NCBI GenBank assembly: GCA_028641055.1
Contig: CM054060.1
Location: 206,174,445-206,238,444, forward strand
DNA from: Alopecurus myosuroides
Taxonomy: Eukaryota; Streptophyta; Magnoliopsida; Poales; Poaceae
Length of the DNA stretch: 64,000 nt
Reading direction: 5' to 3'
Below the pieces are notes generated by a model. It did no database searches, was not told the origin of the DNA, and saw nothing but the letters and a program-made list of their open reading frames with translations. A program made the translations under genes and the position numbers. Position 1 is the first letter of the stretch. The number at the start of each line of letters is the position of its first letter. Positions 55,500 to 64,000 of this stretch are shown here, piece after piece.

Positions 55500-56378
55500 A
55501 TGGACGGTTACCCCCGCACCGCGTATGTTGGAGTGGACACTCCGTACCTTTTTGGGGAGCAGTTGTTCAAAGTGGTGCAGCAGCTGGGACTACCTCCACC
55601 GTACTTCAGAGGGAGGCCGACGAACTCCAACCTACCAGAAGACACACGCTGGGAGGTACGCACCATCATGGGGGTGGATGTGGACTTCACCGACACCTAC
55701 CCTAGCTGGAAGGAAGGAGTTGATACTGCCATGCTGCTCTTGATGTCACGGCTGTGCTACGACCACTTAGGAGATTTTCCACCACAATCAGATTTCCGAC
55801 GCTTCGGTAATCGCGATGCGGAAGGTAATGCTATGGTGACCCCGGGAGATCGGAAGGACATGCCTATGATTCTGAAGCAACTACAAGATCTTGAAGCCTA
55901 TAATGTCACCATGGAGAGGAGGGTCTACATGGAGTCCACGGAGAATGCTAACCTCAAGGCACTCAACCATGCACGCGCAGAGGAGCTTCAGGCCTCGGAT
56001 GAGCTCATTGGACACCTAGAGGAGCTTGTCGAGGACTTGCAGACCGAGAGGACGTTGCTACAGGAACAGGTAGAGGCTCTCCAGGCACAACTTCATCCGT
56101 CACCGCCACCGTCGCCGCCTCCTTCGCCGCCGCCGCCACCACCACCACCGTCGCCGCCCCCACCACCACCAGCTTATGATGATGATGATGATGAAGGAGG
56201 GGATGATGATGCTGAAGTAGAAGTGGTACAAGCGCATGAGGCTGAGGAAGAAGAGGACCCAGAAGAAGTTCTTATCTACGTCTCAAGTGATGATGGTGCG
56301 CCTGCGAGGAACACTCGTTCCAGCAAGCGCAGGCGCATGACCGCTCGGCAGTATGTCGGTCTGTTCAACCAGGCGTAA
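55500..56378 (+). CDS. Extra ORF upstream of gag (orf0-like), function unknown
   Basis: 292 residues, ATG at 55500, TAA at 56376-56378, 284 bases before gag. Residues 1-125 look globular (VDTPYLFGEQLFKVVQQLG, then WKEGVDTAMLLLMSRLCYDHLG). About 128-200 is a Glu/Leu-rich coiled coil. About 200-225 is a Pro/Ser run, followed by Asp and Glu tracts (226-260) and a basic end with SSKRRRMTAR, a possible nuclear signal. An additional ORF in this place is known for the rice elements RIRE3 and RIRE8 (from memory). No known domain. The frame is intact, which suits the youth of the copy. Confidence 0.75.
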   Translation: MDGYPRTAYVGVDTPYLFGEQLFKVVQQLGLPPPYFRGRPTNSNLPEDTRWEVRTIMGVDVDFTDTYPSWKEGVDTAMLLLMSRLCYDHLGDFPPQSDFRRFGNRDAEGNAMVTPGDRKDMPMILKQLQDLEAYNVTMERRVYMESTENANLKALNHARAEELQASDELIGHLEELVEDLQTERTLLQEQVEALQAQLHPSPPPSPPPSPPPPPPPPSPPPPPPAYDDDDDEGGDDDAEVEVVQAHEAEEEEDPEEVLIYVSSDDGAPARNTRSSKRRRMTARQYVGLFNQA

Positions 56379-56662
56379 TTAGTTTGTCCTCCAATTAGAA
56401 CTTGATAGGATATCGATACTCGTGATAGGTTGATCATACCAAAACTATGTGGTATGGCTATTAGATCGAAGGTTTTGAACTATTTTGTTTTCTATGAACT
56501 ATTTAGGAAATTCGCAGGAATTTTTATCCTATTTTTCAAAAGTAATTTAAAGGGTTGTGCTTGCTTGTTTATTGCTTGAAAAGTGTTGTTTGTTCATGTA
56601 TAGTATGGGTAGTTATTTCTCCTTAGTTCTATCTGTCTAAACTCAACTGTGCTATACTATAG

Positions 56663-59455
56663 ATGCCTCCACGTCGCGACCCACACAACAATGGGGAAAA
56701 TGATGACAATGGAGGGAACAATAACCAAATGCAGCAGATGATGGCAGCACAGACTCAGTTGATGCAGATGATGACCCAGTTCTTAGCCAACAATAACAAC
56801 AACAACAACAACAATCCGCCGCCGCCACCACCACCACCCCAGGTGGATATGCTTACCCGCTTCATGAGGTTGAGGCCAGCGACGTTCACAAGTGCGCCAG
56901 AACCCATGATAGCTCTTGACTGGTTGCGCTCAATAAACAAATCCTTGGTGACAGTTGGCTGTAATGATGAAGAGAAGGTGAGATTTGCTGCTCATCTACT
57001 CGAAGGGCAAGCCGCTTCGTGGTGGGACAACTTCCAGATTACCCATCCTATTGCCGAAGTAACATGGGAGATGTTCGAGGAAGGATTCAAGAATGCTCAC
57101 ATCTCTGCTGGCGTGATGAGTCTGAAGAAGAGGGAGTTCCGCAACCTGCGCCAGTACCAGCGCAGTGTCACTGAGTATATTGATGAGTTCAACAATTTAG
57201 CTCGTTATGCACCTGAGGATGTGGATACCGATGCCAAACGGAGGGAGAGGTTCTTGGATGGACTAAATGATGATTTGGCTATTCAGTTGTCAGTAGTTCA
57301 CATTACCAACTATCAGTCTCTCATAGACAAGGCCGTTATTCTGGAAGGGAAGTACAAGCAGGCTGAGAAGCGCAAGAGGAAGCAAAACTTTGGCAGCCAT
57401 AGCTCAGGATCGCATCAGAAAATCCGCACTCACCATGATAGTGCTGGAAACTCTGGACAACCTAGGCATGTGAGTAGTGGACACAACCACCAGCGAGGAG
57501 GAACTCAGCACTCAGGAGGAAATGGCCACCACCACAATGGCCATAAAAGTAACAACAATAGCCACTCTGGAGGAAATGGACACCATCGCCATGGTCACCA
57601 GACCATTAGGAAGGACCTCAGTCAGGTGCAATGCTTCAAGTGTAATAAGATGGGACATTTTGCAGATACTTGTACTGAGAAGAAGGTTGATGATGGGCTC
57701 AAGATGAATCCATTCCAGAAGGCTACCGTCAACCACGTGGACGTGGAAGAGGTGCAGGATCAACCCGATCTCGTGCTTGGTAAGTTCTTGATTAATTCAT
57801 GCTTGGCACTCGTATTATTTGACACCGGTGCATCGCATTCATTCATATCAAGGGCATTTGTGGATAGACACAACATACCAACACGCACACTCACGGGAAT
57901 TATTAGAGTTAGCTCCCCTGGAGGGGAAATGGTAGCAACTGTGGGATGTTATCAATTGGCTCTCGATATTGGCACACATATTTTCCCCTCAGACCTCATA
58001 GTATTGAACTCACAAGGATTGGATATAATTTTGGGAATGGATTGGATGACCAACCATGAAGGACAGATAAACTGTGCACAGAGATCCATTACACTCACTA
58101 CACCCGAAGGGAAGACGATCATATATAAGTCAACACTAGCGTTTAACTCCACTAAGTTGAATTCTCTTAAGGGGGTTAGTTTGAATGATGTTCCCATAGC
58201 ACGGGAGTACCCTGATGTGTTCCCGGATAAACTACCAGGAATGCCACCTGATAAGGACATCGAGTTTGTGATAGATTTAATGCCGGGAACAGGACCAATA
58301 GCCAAACGTCCTTACAAGATGGACAAGGATGAACTAAAGGAGCTGAAGAAACAGCTTAAGGAACAGTTAGACCTTGGTTTTATTCAGAGAAGCTCGTCGT
58401 CATGGGGAGCACCAGTGTTGTTTGTTGAGAAAAAGGATAAAACACAACGTCTAGTTATGGATTATCGTTCTCTCAATGAGGTGACGATTAAGAACAAATA
58501 CCCGTTACCGAATATCAATGAGTTATTTGATCAGTTGAAAGGAGCTAGTGTGTTTTCTAAGATCGATCTACGATCAGGGTATCATCAGTTAAAAATTAAG
58601 AAGGAAGATATACCCAAGACTGCCTTTACAACAAGGTATGGACTATATGAGTATAATGTCATGTCCTTTGGGTTAACTAATGCGCCCGCATATTTCATGA
58701 GCATGATGAACAGCGTATTCATGGAATTCTTGGACAAGTTTGTTGTAGTGTTCATCGATGATATACTAGTGTATTCCAAGGATGACAAGGAACATGAGGT
58801 ACACTTGTGGCTAATATTAGAGAAGCTTAGAGAGCATAAGCTATATGCTAAGTTTGAGAAGTGCGAGTTTTGGTTGAACACAGTGGGATTTCTAGGACAC
58901 ATAGTATCAGGCGAAGGGATAGCCGTCGATCCATCCAAGGTTTCAGCGGTGACTGAGTGGGAATCACCACATAATGCGAAGGAGATCCGGAGTTTCTTGG
59001 GACTCGCAGGTTATTATCGAAGGTTCATTGAGAATTTCTCCAAAATTGCTAAACCGATGACAGAACTATTGAAGAAGGAGAACAAGTTTAAATGGACTGA
59101 TGATTGTGAAACTAGTTTCCAAGAGTTAAAAAAGAGACTCGTGTCAGCACCAGTTCTGTGTTTACCGGATCTTGAGAAGGATTTCCAAGTGTATTGCGAC
59201 GCATCTCATCGAGGTCTTGGTAGTGTACTGATGCAGGATGGAAGAGTGGTAGCTTACGCTTCGAGACAACTCAAGAATCACGAGAGGAATTACCCCACTC
59301 ATGATTTAGAGCTAGCATCGGTTGTTCATGCATTCAGGACATGGAGACATTATATTATGGGAAAGAAATGTGATATCTTCACTGATCATAAGAGTTTGAA
59401 ATATATCTTCACTCAGAAGGAATTGAATATGAGGCAGCGAAGATGGTTGGAATAG
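56663..59455 (+). CDS. gag-pol: Tekay-like gag-protease-RT-RNase H, ending at an in-frame TAG
   Basis: 930 residues from ATG 56663. Asn/Gln-rich start, polyproline, then the gag core ([27 protein letters not shown]). A His/Gly-rich linker with repeats of an [12 protein letters not shown] unit precedes the zinc knuckle [15 protein letters not shown] (first Cys 324). Protease DTGAS from residue 387. RT with FIDD at 697-700. RNase H begins near [12 protein letters not shown] and continues to RRWLE, where TAG at 59453-59455 stops it. The same frame continues at 59456. All catalytic residues I could check are in place. Confidence 0.93.
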   Translation: MPPRRDPHNNGENDDNGGNNNQMQQMMAAQTQLMQMMTQFLANNNNNNNNNPPPPPPPPQVDMLTRFMRLRPATFTSAPEPMIALDWLRSINKSLVTVGCNDEEKVRFAAHLLEGQAASWWDNFQITHPIAEVTWEMFEEGFKNAHISAGVMSLKKREFRNLRQYQRSVTEYIDEFNNLARYAPEDVDTDAKRRERFLDGLNDDLAIQLSVVHITNYQSLIDKAVILEGKYKQAEKRKRKQNFGSHSSGSHQKIRTHHDSAGNSGQPRHVSSGHNHQRGGTQHSGGNGHHHNGHKSNNNSHSGGNGHHRHGHQTIRKDLSQVQCFKCNKMGHFADTCTEKKVDDGLKMNPFQKATVNHVDVEEVQDQPDLVLGKFLINSCLALVLFDTGASHSFISRAFVDRHNIPTRTLTGIIRVSSPGGEMVATVGCYQLALDIGTHIFPSDLIVLNSQGLDIILGMDWMTNHEGQINCAQRSITLTTPEGKTIIYKSTLAFNSTKLNSLKGVSLNDVPIAREYPDVFPDKLPGMPPDKDIEFVIDLMPGTGPIAKRPYKMDKDELKELKKQLKEQLDLGFIQRSSSSWGAPVLFVEKKDKTQRLVMDYRSLNEVTIKNKYPLPNINELFDQLKGASVFSKIDLRSGYHQLKIKKEDIPKTAFTTRYGLYEYNVMSFGLTNAPAYFMSMMNSVFMEFLDKFVVVFIDDILVYSKDDKEHEVHLWLILEKLREHKLYAKFEKCEFWLNTVGFLGHIVSGEGIAVDPSKVSAVTEWESPHNAKEIRSFLGLAGYYRRFIENFSKIAKPMTELLKKENKFKWTDDCETSFQELKKRLVSAPVLCLPDLEKDFQVYCDASHRGLGSVLMQDGRVVAYASRQLKNHERNYPTHDLELASVVHAFRTWRHYIMGKKCDIFTDHKSLKYIFTQKELNMRQRRWLE

Positions 59456-61126
59456 ATCAAAGACTACAATCTGAATCTTCAGTACCATCCAGGTAAGGCT
59501 AATGTAGTTGCAGATGCGCTAAGTCGCAAGGGCTATGTGAATGGACTCACAGCAGGTGAGATACCAGCAGATTTGTGTGAGCAATTCAAGTCGCTCAGGT
59601 TAGAATTGGTAACAGGAAGCTACTTAGCATCCATGGAGGTTGTATCCACACTGAAGGACAAAATCAAGGAAGCGCAGAAGAAGGATAAGGAGATGACTGA
59701 GATACGAGAGAAAATGAGCGAAGGGAAGATGGTAGAATTTCATGAGGATGAAGACGGTACGCTATGGTTTGGTAAGCGCATCTGTGTACCACAAGATTCC
59801 GCCATTAGGAAGTTGATATTCCAGGAAGCTCATGACTCACCATACTCAATTCATCCGGGAAACACCAAGATGTATATGGATTTGAAGGAAAGGTTTTGGT
59901 GGACAAACATGAAAAGAGACATAGCAGAGTACATTGCACGCTGTGATGTCTGTAGCAGAGTTAAAGCAGAGCATCAGAAACCAGCAGGTTTGCTACAACC
60001 GTTACCGATACCTGAATGGAAGTGGGACACCATCGGTATGGATTTCATCACAGGTTTACCAAGGACTAAATCAGGATTTGATTCTATTTGGGTAGTTGTC
60101 GATCATTTGACCAAAGTGGCTCGTTTCATACCAGTGAAGACCACCTATACTAGTGCAAGGTTAGCGAAATTGTATATGAGCAAGATTGTGTGTTCACATG
60201 GAGTACCCAAGAGCATCGTGTCTGACAGAGGGACACAGTTCACGTCACATTTCTGGCGTCAACTACATGAACGATTGGGTACCAGACTTGAATTTAGTAC
60301 CGCGTTTCACCCGCAGACTGATGGTCAGACAGAGAGGGTGAATCAGATACTGGAAGACATGTTGAGAGCTTGTGCTCTTGATTATGGTTCGAGTTGGGAT
60401 GAGAACCTACCGTATGCGGAATTCTCGTACAACAACAGCTACCAGACTAGCATAGAGATGGCACCATTTGAAGCTCTGTATGGCAAGAAGTGCAGGACAC
60501 CACTGTTGTGGGATGGTGTTGGAGAGCGAAGTTTATTTGGACCAGACGTGATAAAGGAAGCAGAAGAGAAAGTGAGACTTATTCGTGATAGATTGAAGGT
60601 TGCTCAGTCAAGGCAGAAAAGCTACGCCGATTCCAAGCGAAGGGAGGTGATCTACGAAGTTGGTGATAGAGCTTATCTTAGAGTATCGCCACTACGTGGA
60701 GTTAAGCGTTTTGGGATCAAGGGAAAGTTAGCACCGCGATTTATTGGACCGTATAAGGTCTTGGCACGTAAAGGAGAAGTAGCTTATCAGCTGGAAATGC
60801 CAGAAGGGTTGTCCAACGTTCACGACGTGTTTCACGTATCACAACTGAAGAAGTGCCATCCAGAGATGGCAGACACACCACTGAGAGATACTATACCACT
60901 GGAAGAGGTTCAGTTGGAGAGTGACCTCACATACGAGGAGAAACCAGTTAAGATTCTGGACACCGCAGAGAGGATGACACGTACGAAGACGATCAAATTT
61001 TGCAAGGTTCAATGGAATCATCATACCGAAGAGGAGGCAACATGGGAACGAGAAGAAGATCTTCGAGAAGACCACCCACACCTATTTGCTAGCCATTCCG
61101 AGTCTCGAGGGCGAGACTCATCTTAA
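59456..61126 (+). CDS. pol: Tekay-like RNase H end, integrase and chromodomain (in frame after the TAG)
   Basis: Same frame as the preceding ORF; the first residues after the stop complete the RNase H end (ADALSRK motif at about 59510-59530). Integrase zinc finger with IHPGNTK...CDVC (59830-59955). Core with the first Asp at 60041, second Asp at 60224 and Glu at 60332. GPY/F-like LAPRFIGPYKVL. A chromodomain at the C-terminus (about 60945-61080: EKPVKILD, KFCKVQWNHHTEEEATWE), which in chromoviruses guides insertion into marked chromatin. TAA at 61124-61126. Without readthrough of the TAG no integrase is made from this copy. Confidence 0.9.
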   Translation: MKDYNLNLQYHPGKANVVADALSRKGYVNGLTAGEIPADLCEQFKSLRLELVTGSYLASMEVVSTLKDKIKEAQKKDKEMTEIREKMSEGKMVEFHEDEDGTLWFGKRICVPQDSAIRKLIFQEAHDSPYSIHPGNTKMYMDLKERFWWTNMKRDIAEYIARCDVCSRVKAEHQKPAGLLQPLPIPEWKWDTIGMDFITGLPRTKSGFDSIWVVVDHLTKVARFIPVKTTYTSARLAKLYMSKIVCSHGVPKSIVSDRGTQFTSHFWRQLHERLGTRLEFSTAFHPQTDGQTERVNQILEDMLRACALDYGSSWDENLPYAEFSYNNSYQTSIEMAPFEALYGKKCRTPLLWDGVGERSLFGPDVIKEAEEKVRLIRDRLKVAQSRQKSYADSKRREVIYEVGDRAYLRVSPLRGVKRFGIKGKLAPRFIGPYKVLARKGEVAYQLEMPEGLSNVHDVFHVSQLKKCHPEMADTPLRDTIPLEEVQLESDLTYEEKPVKILDTAERMTRTKTIKFCKVQWNHHTEEEATWEREEDLREDHPHLFASHSESRGRDSS

Positions 61127-61138
61127 GGGGGTTAGTCC
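61125..61138 (+). promoter_or_regulatory. Tekay-like polypurine tract
   Basis: AAGGGGGTTAGTCC overlapping the stop codon and touching the 3' LTR. Confidence 0.8.
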
Positions 61139-64000
61139 TGTAACATCCCAATTTTTGATTTGGATGTTTTGCATTAGAGCATTTGCATTGCATCATATAG
61201 TATTGCATTTCTTTGCATTTCATTTGAAATTTAAGAATAAACCCGACTCTTCAAAGAATTAAATCTATTAAAATGTATATGTTATATGTGTGCAATATAA
61301 GCACAAAACTATTTTCTATTTTCATACATGACAAAGTAATACTATGTGGTACAAAATTCGAATTAATATTTATAGTCTTTTCTGAAAAATTGTTATGAGC
61401 CAATTTGGTGTTGTCATCACACTTCATATAAGAAACCAGAGAAGAAATTAAAGAAGGAAAAAAAAAGGAAATAGAGGAGCTGCCGTACATGGTCCAGGAA
61501 AGCAACCGAACCAGCTTTTTCTTCCTCTCATCCCACGTATTTCTCTCCTCGCATAACTTCCTCACCTCACGTTCTATTTCTTTTTCTTTTCTTTGTTTTT
61601 TTTCCTGGCGAGGGGACCCACACAGCTATGCATCGTTGCCTATTCTAAAAACTGAATCCCAGACGAACTCGCGTTCGTTCCAGTATCGTACTGGCTTCCG
61701 AGAAAATCTACCAACATAGTTTGTTTCGGCTACTACTTGGCCACGGGAAATAGCCTATAAATACCTCCGCACGACTACAACTCCGTTTTTCCGTTCTCGC
61801 CAAGCCCTAGCCGCCTCAGATCGATCTGCAAACTTCCGTGCCGCCGCCACCATTGCCACCGTTCGGAGCTTCGGAGCTTGAGGTTCAGGCCGATTCGGAA
61901 CCGCCCGAGACTCTCCACTCGCCTCTATTTTGTTTCCTATATTTTTGTGCACCATCTAAAGCTATTTCCCACGCAATCAGAGCACCGGAGCGAGCAGCTC
62001 GTACCGCCGGAGTTGGAGCTTCAGGAGTACGTCGTCGCCGTCGTGTGAACCTTCGTGAGGCGCCATCAAGACCCCTCTGGAGTTCGCCGGAAGGAGCTGC
62101 ATCACCGGGTAATTCTCCTCGAGCTGCACGACGACCAGAGAGACCCCAACCCTCATCACCAAGCACACTGCCATTGCCTTCATCCACGTACAGGTAAAGA
62201 GATTGCTTCTCATTGGAGAAGACACACAGTAGCCGTCCGATCAAATCTCTATGGCTCAGATTAGAAGTAGAACTGAAGGGGTATCCGCGAGTAGGAACAC
62301 GCCATGTGGCAAGTGACCCAGTCAGCGCCACACCAGCGCCTGGTCAGCGCGCCCAGCGAACCAGATGTAGCCATGTGGCGACTTAGCTGTAAAATCGCAG
62401 AAAAAGGCAGAGAAAATGCTAAACTTGCGAAATTCATAGAAAATTAAATATAAGTCCAAAAATTACGTTCTTTATACCGTTGAGCTCAGAAAAATGTGTA
62501 GAACCTGATTCTGTAATAAAATCGCATGTTTACAGAACTTAAAAAAAATAATTATTTGAAACACTATTTTTGAGTATTTTGACCATATCTTTAATTCTAT
62601 AAATCGAAATGGGATGAATCCAATTGTCCCTGGAAGATAATTTAATTGTTTATGTAGAGGTTTCGTCCATAAAAATTTATGATGTAATTTTGGACAGAAA
62701 ACTTTCAGAACCTCATGTAACCCTCATAAATGTGTTTAACCGAATATTTTAAATGTCATATTGCATTTAGTTTTGCATGCATCTTATGGTAGTTAATAAT
62801 CAGAGAACTATTATTACCTATTGTTTGCAATATTAAAACATCATGCATCCATGTTTTGTGTTGTTGCATATTATGATTGTCTGTTATTTATTGTGTACTG
62901 CTTACTACGTGTAGATTCCGACGCCGGGGATTACTGCACTTGTGAAGAGTGTGTGTTTCCGAACTGCTATCAAGGCAAGTGGATTTTGGTCATGAACCCA
63001 TTATTTTACTACTGCATCTTAGAGATTTTAATCGTAGTATGCATGATAGGATTGTTTGAAGAAATAGCTAAGCTAGAACCGTTTCACTAACACCCAAGTG
63101 AAATAGTTCCTATGTGCCCGTTAGACAACTCAACATAGACACCACCGTTGGTAGTATTGCTTAGCCATGCAAATTATTCGTGGTTGGGAATTATCATGTA
63201 TTGTTATTTATGTCTTATTTTAATTGTCTATAAAAACAACCTGATAATTCAATCAACCACTGGGTGGAACTTGGTCGGTCGGATTATGTTGAGTGGCACC
63301 GTGGGTCATATTTATGCTCACCCGCGCGTCGTACACTTGTGGATGGCCACCCAGTATTTTGAGGATGATGTTTGGTTTCGTGTCAAGTAGCTATACCGTG
63401 CAACAAGGCGTCACATTGGTATGGGCCGTGACGGAGTTGGATTGTTTGATTGCTCTACCCGCCGTGACCAGCTGATGTAGTGGATGTAGGAGTAAGGGTC
63501 CGGATCCGGGGCTGACGCGATCGTACGTGATGACTCTGGCTTGAATTCACTTTCTCCCTACAAACATGGTGATACATGGTAGATGAGAGTGGACCGGGCA
63601 GCTGGGTAAAGTGCACTAGCCTCCGGAGTGTTAAGAACTAAGATCTTGGCCGTGTTTCATTGGTTAGAAACAAATTAGCACTAGACTGGTGAATCATTAC
63701 ATTGTCCTTGTTCATTCTAATTTCTTAATTAAAATTTGAGGGTCCAACAATTAACGGATTAGACACGTGCGTTGACCACGGTGTTCTATTTCCAATGGGT
63801 AGGAGCACATGCCCGAGGGCAGAGTGTCCAAAGTTATACTTATGAAAAGTATGTTTAATCAAAGAATAGGGAAACTATTGCTTTACGCAAATCAGCCTTG
63901 AAACATCCACCAGCCAAATAAGCATGTAGTATGTTAGGCTCTCCTATATTTCTTTTGATCCACTTGCCAGGCAATTACACGATTGTTCTGGCCTCCCTCG
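61139..64000 (+). repeat. Tekay-like 3' LTR, first 2862 bp
   Basis: Matches 51840-54701 almost perfectly; TATA box copy at 61755-61763. The window ends about 53 bases before the point where the 295-bp duplication starts in the 5' copy. Confidence 0.93.

Larger units (their letters stand above)
51840..64000 (+). mobile_element. Tekay-like chromovirus (RIRE3/RIRE8 style), young, 3' LTR cut by window end
   Basis: 5' LTR 51840-55339 (3500 bp), primer site 55342, an extra ORF, gag-pol with a C-terminal chromodomain, polypurine tract, and 2862 bp of the 3' LTR from 61139. The two LTRs differ at about nine substitutions and two one-base indels over 2.86 kb by my count, so insertion is very recent. 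One in-frame TAG in pol is the only lesion seen. Confidence 0.92.

Overview
The window is a stack of nested LTR retrotransposons from a plant nuclear genome. I found no host gene, rRNA, tRNA gene or CRISPR array. The element types (Tekay-, CRM- and Tat/Retand-like Ty3/gypsy elements with iMet or TGGCGCCG-type primer sites) and the density of nesting suggest a large-genome grass, probably Pooideae such as Triticeae or oat relatives. The species is an inference.

Layout, left to right. 1-1740 (+): end of a 5' LTR with a tRNA-Asp-type primer site. About 1750-4749 (-): a truncated element with one LTR (4123-4749) and a decayed gag. 4750-5157: unassigned remnant. 5158-6353 and 21751-21967 (+): internal part of an old non-autonomous element (E0). 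E0 was split by E1 (6354-21750, target duplication CTAAA), whose interior now holds an inverted array of LTR and leader pieces (about 7990-11432). The 3' LTR of E1 was in turn split by a huge minus-strand LTR-only block (12506-21407, target duplication CCCCC). E0 also received E2, whose LTR starts at 21968. The E2 LTR was split by a decayed CRM-like element (22332-42884, target duplication GGGTT), which itself contains a young Tat/Retand-like element on the minus strand (25792-38587, target duplication GGCGC). E2 is interrupted again at 43283 by E3 (-), which hosts E4 (44967-49876, -, target duplication CAACC) and a young Tekay-like element (51840 to beyond 64000, +).

How the parts work together. 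Each complete element supplies LTR promoters, a primer site for minus-strand DNA, a polypurine tract for plus-strand DNA, and Gag plus protease-RT-RNase H-integrase. Most copies here are dead. The two youngest are nearly intact but each carries visible lesions: the Tekay-like element has one in-frame TAG, and the Tat-like element has three stops between gag-pro and pol plus a lost catalytic Asp in integrase.

Most interesting items: a multi-exon gene with its own TATA box on the antisense strand of the Tat-like element; an LTR-encoded 7-residue (21-bp) repeat in the E1 LTRs, degenerate in E4; a non-autonomous family (E0/E4) whose only recognisable domain is a degenerate retropepsin; an extra ORF upstream of gag in the Tekay-like element; and a 295-bp tandem duplication that runs through the end of its 5' LTR into the primer-site spacer.
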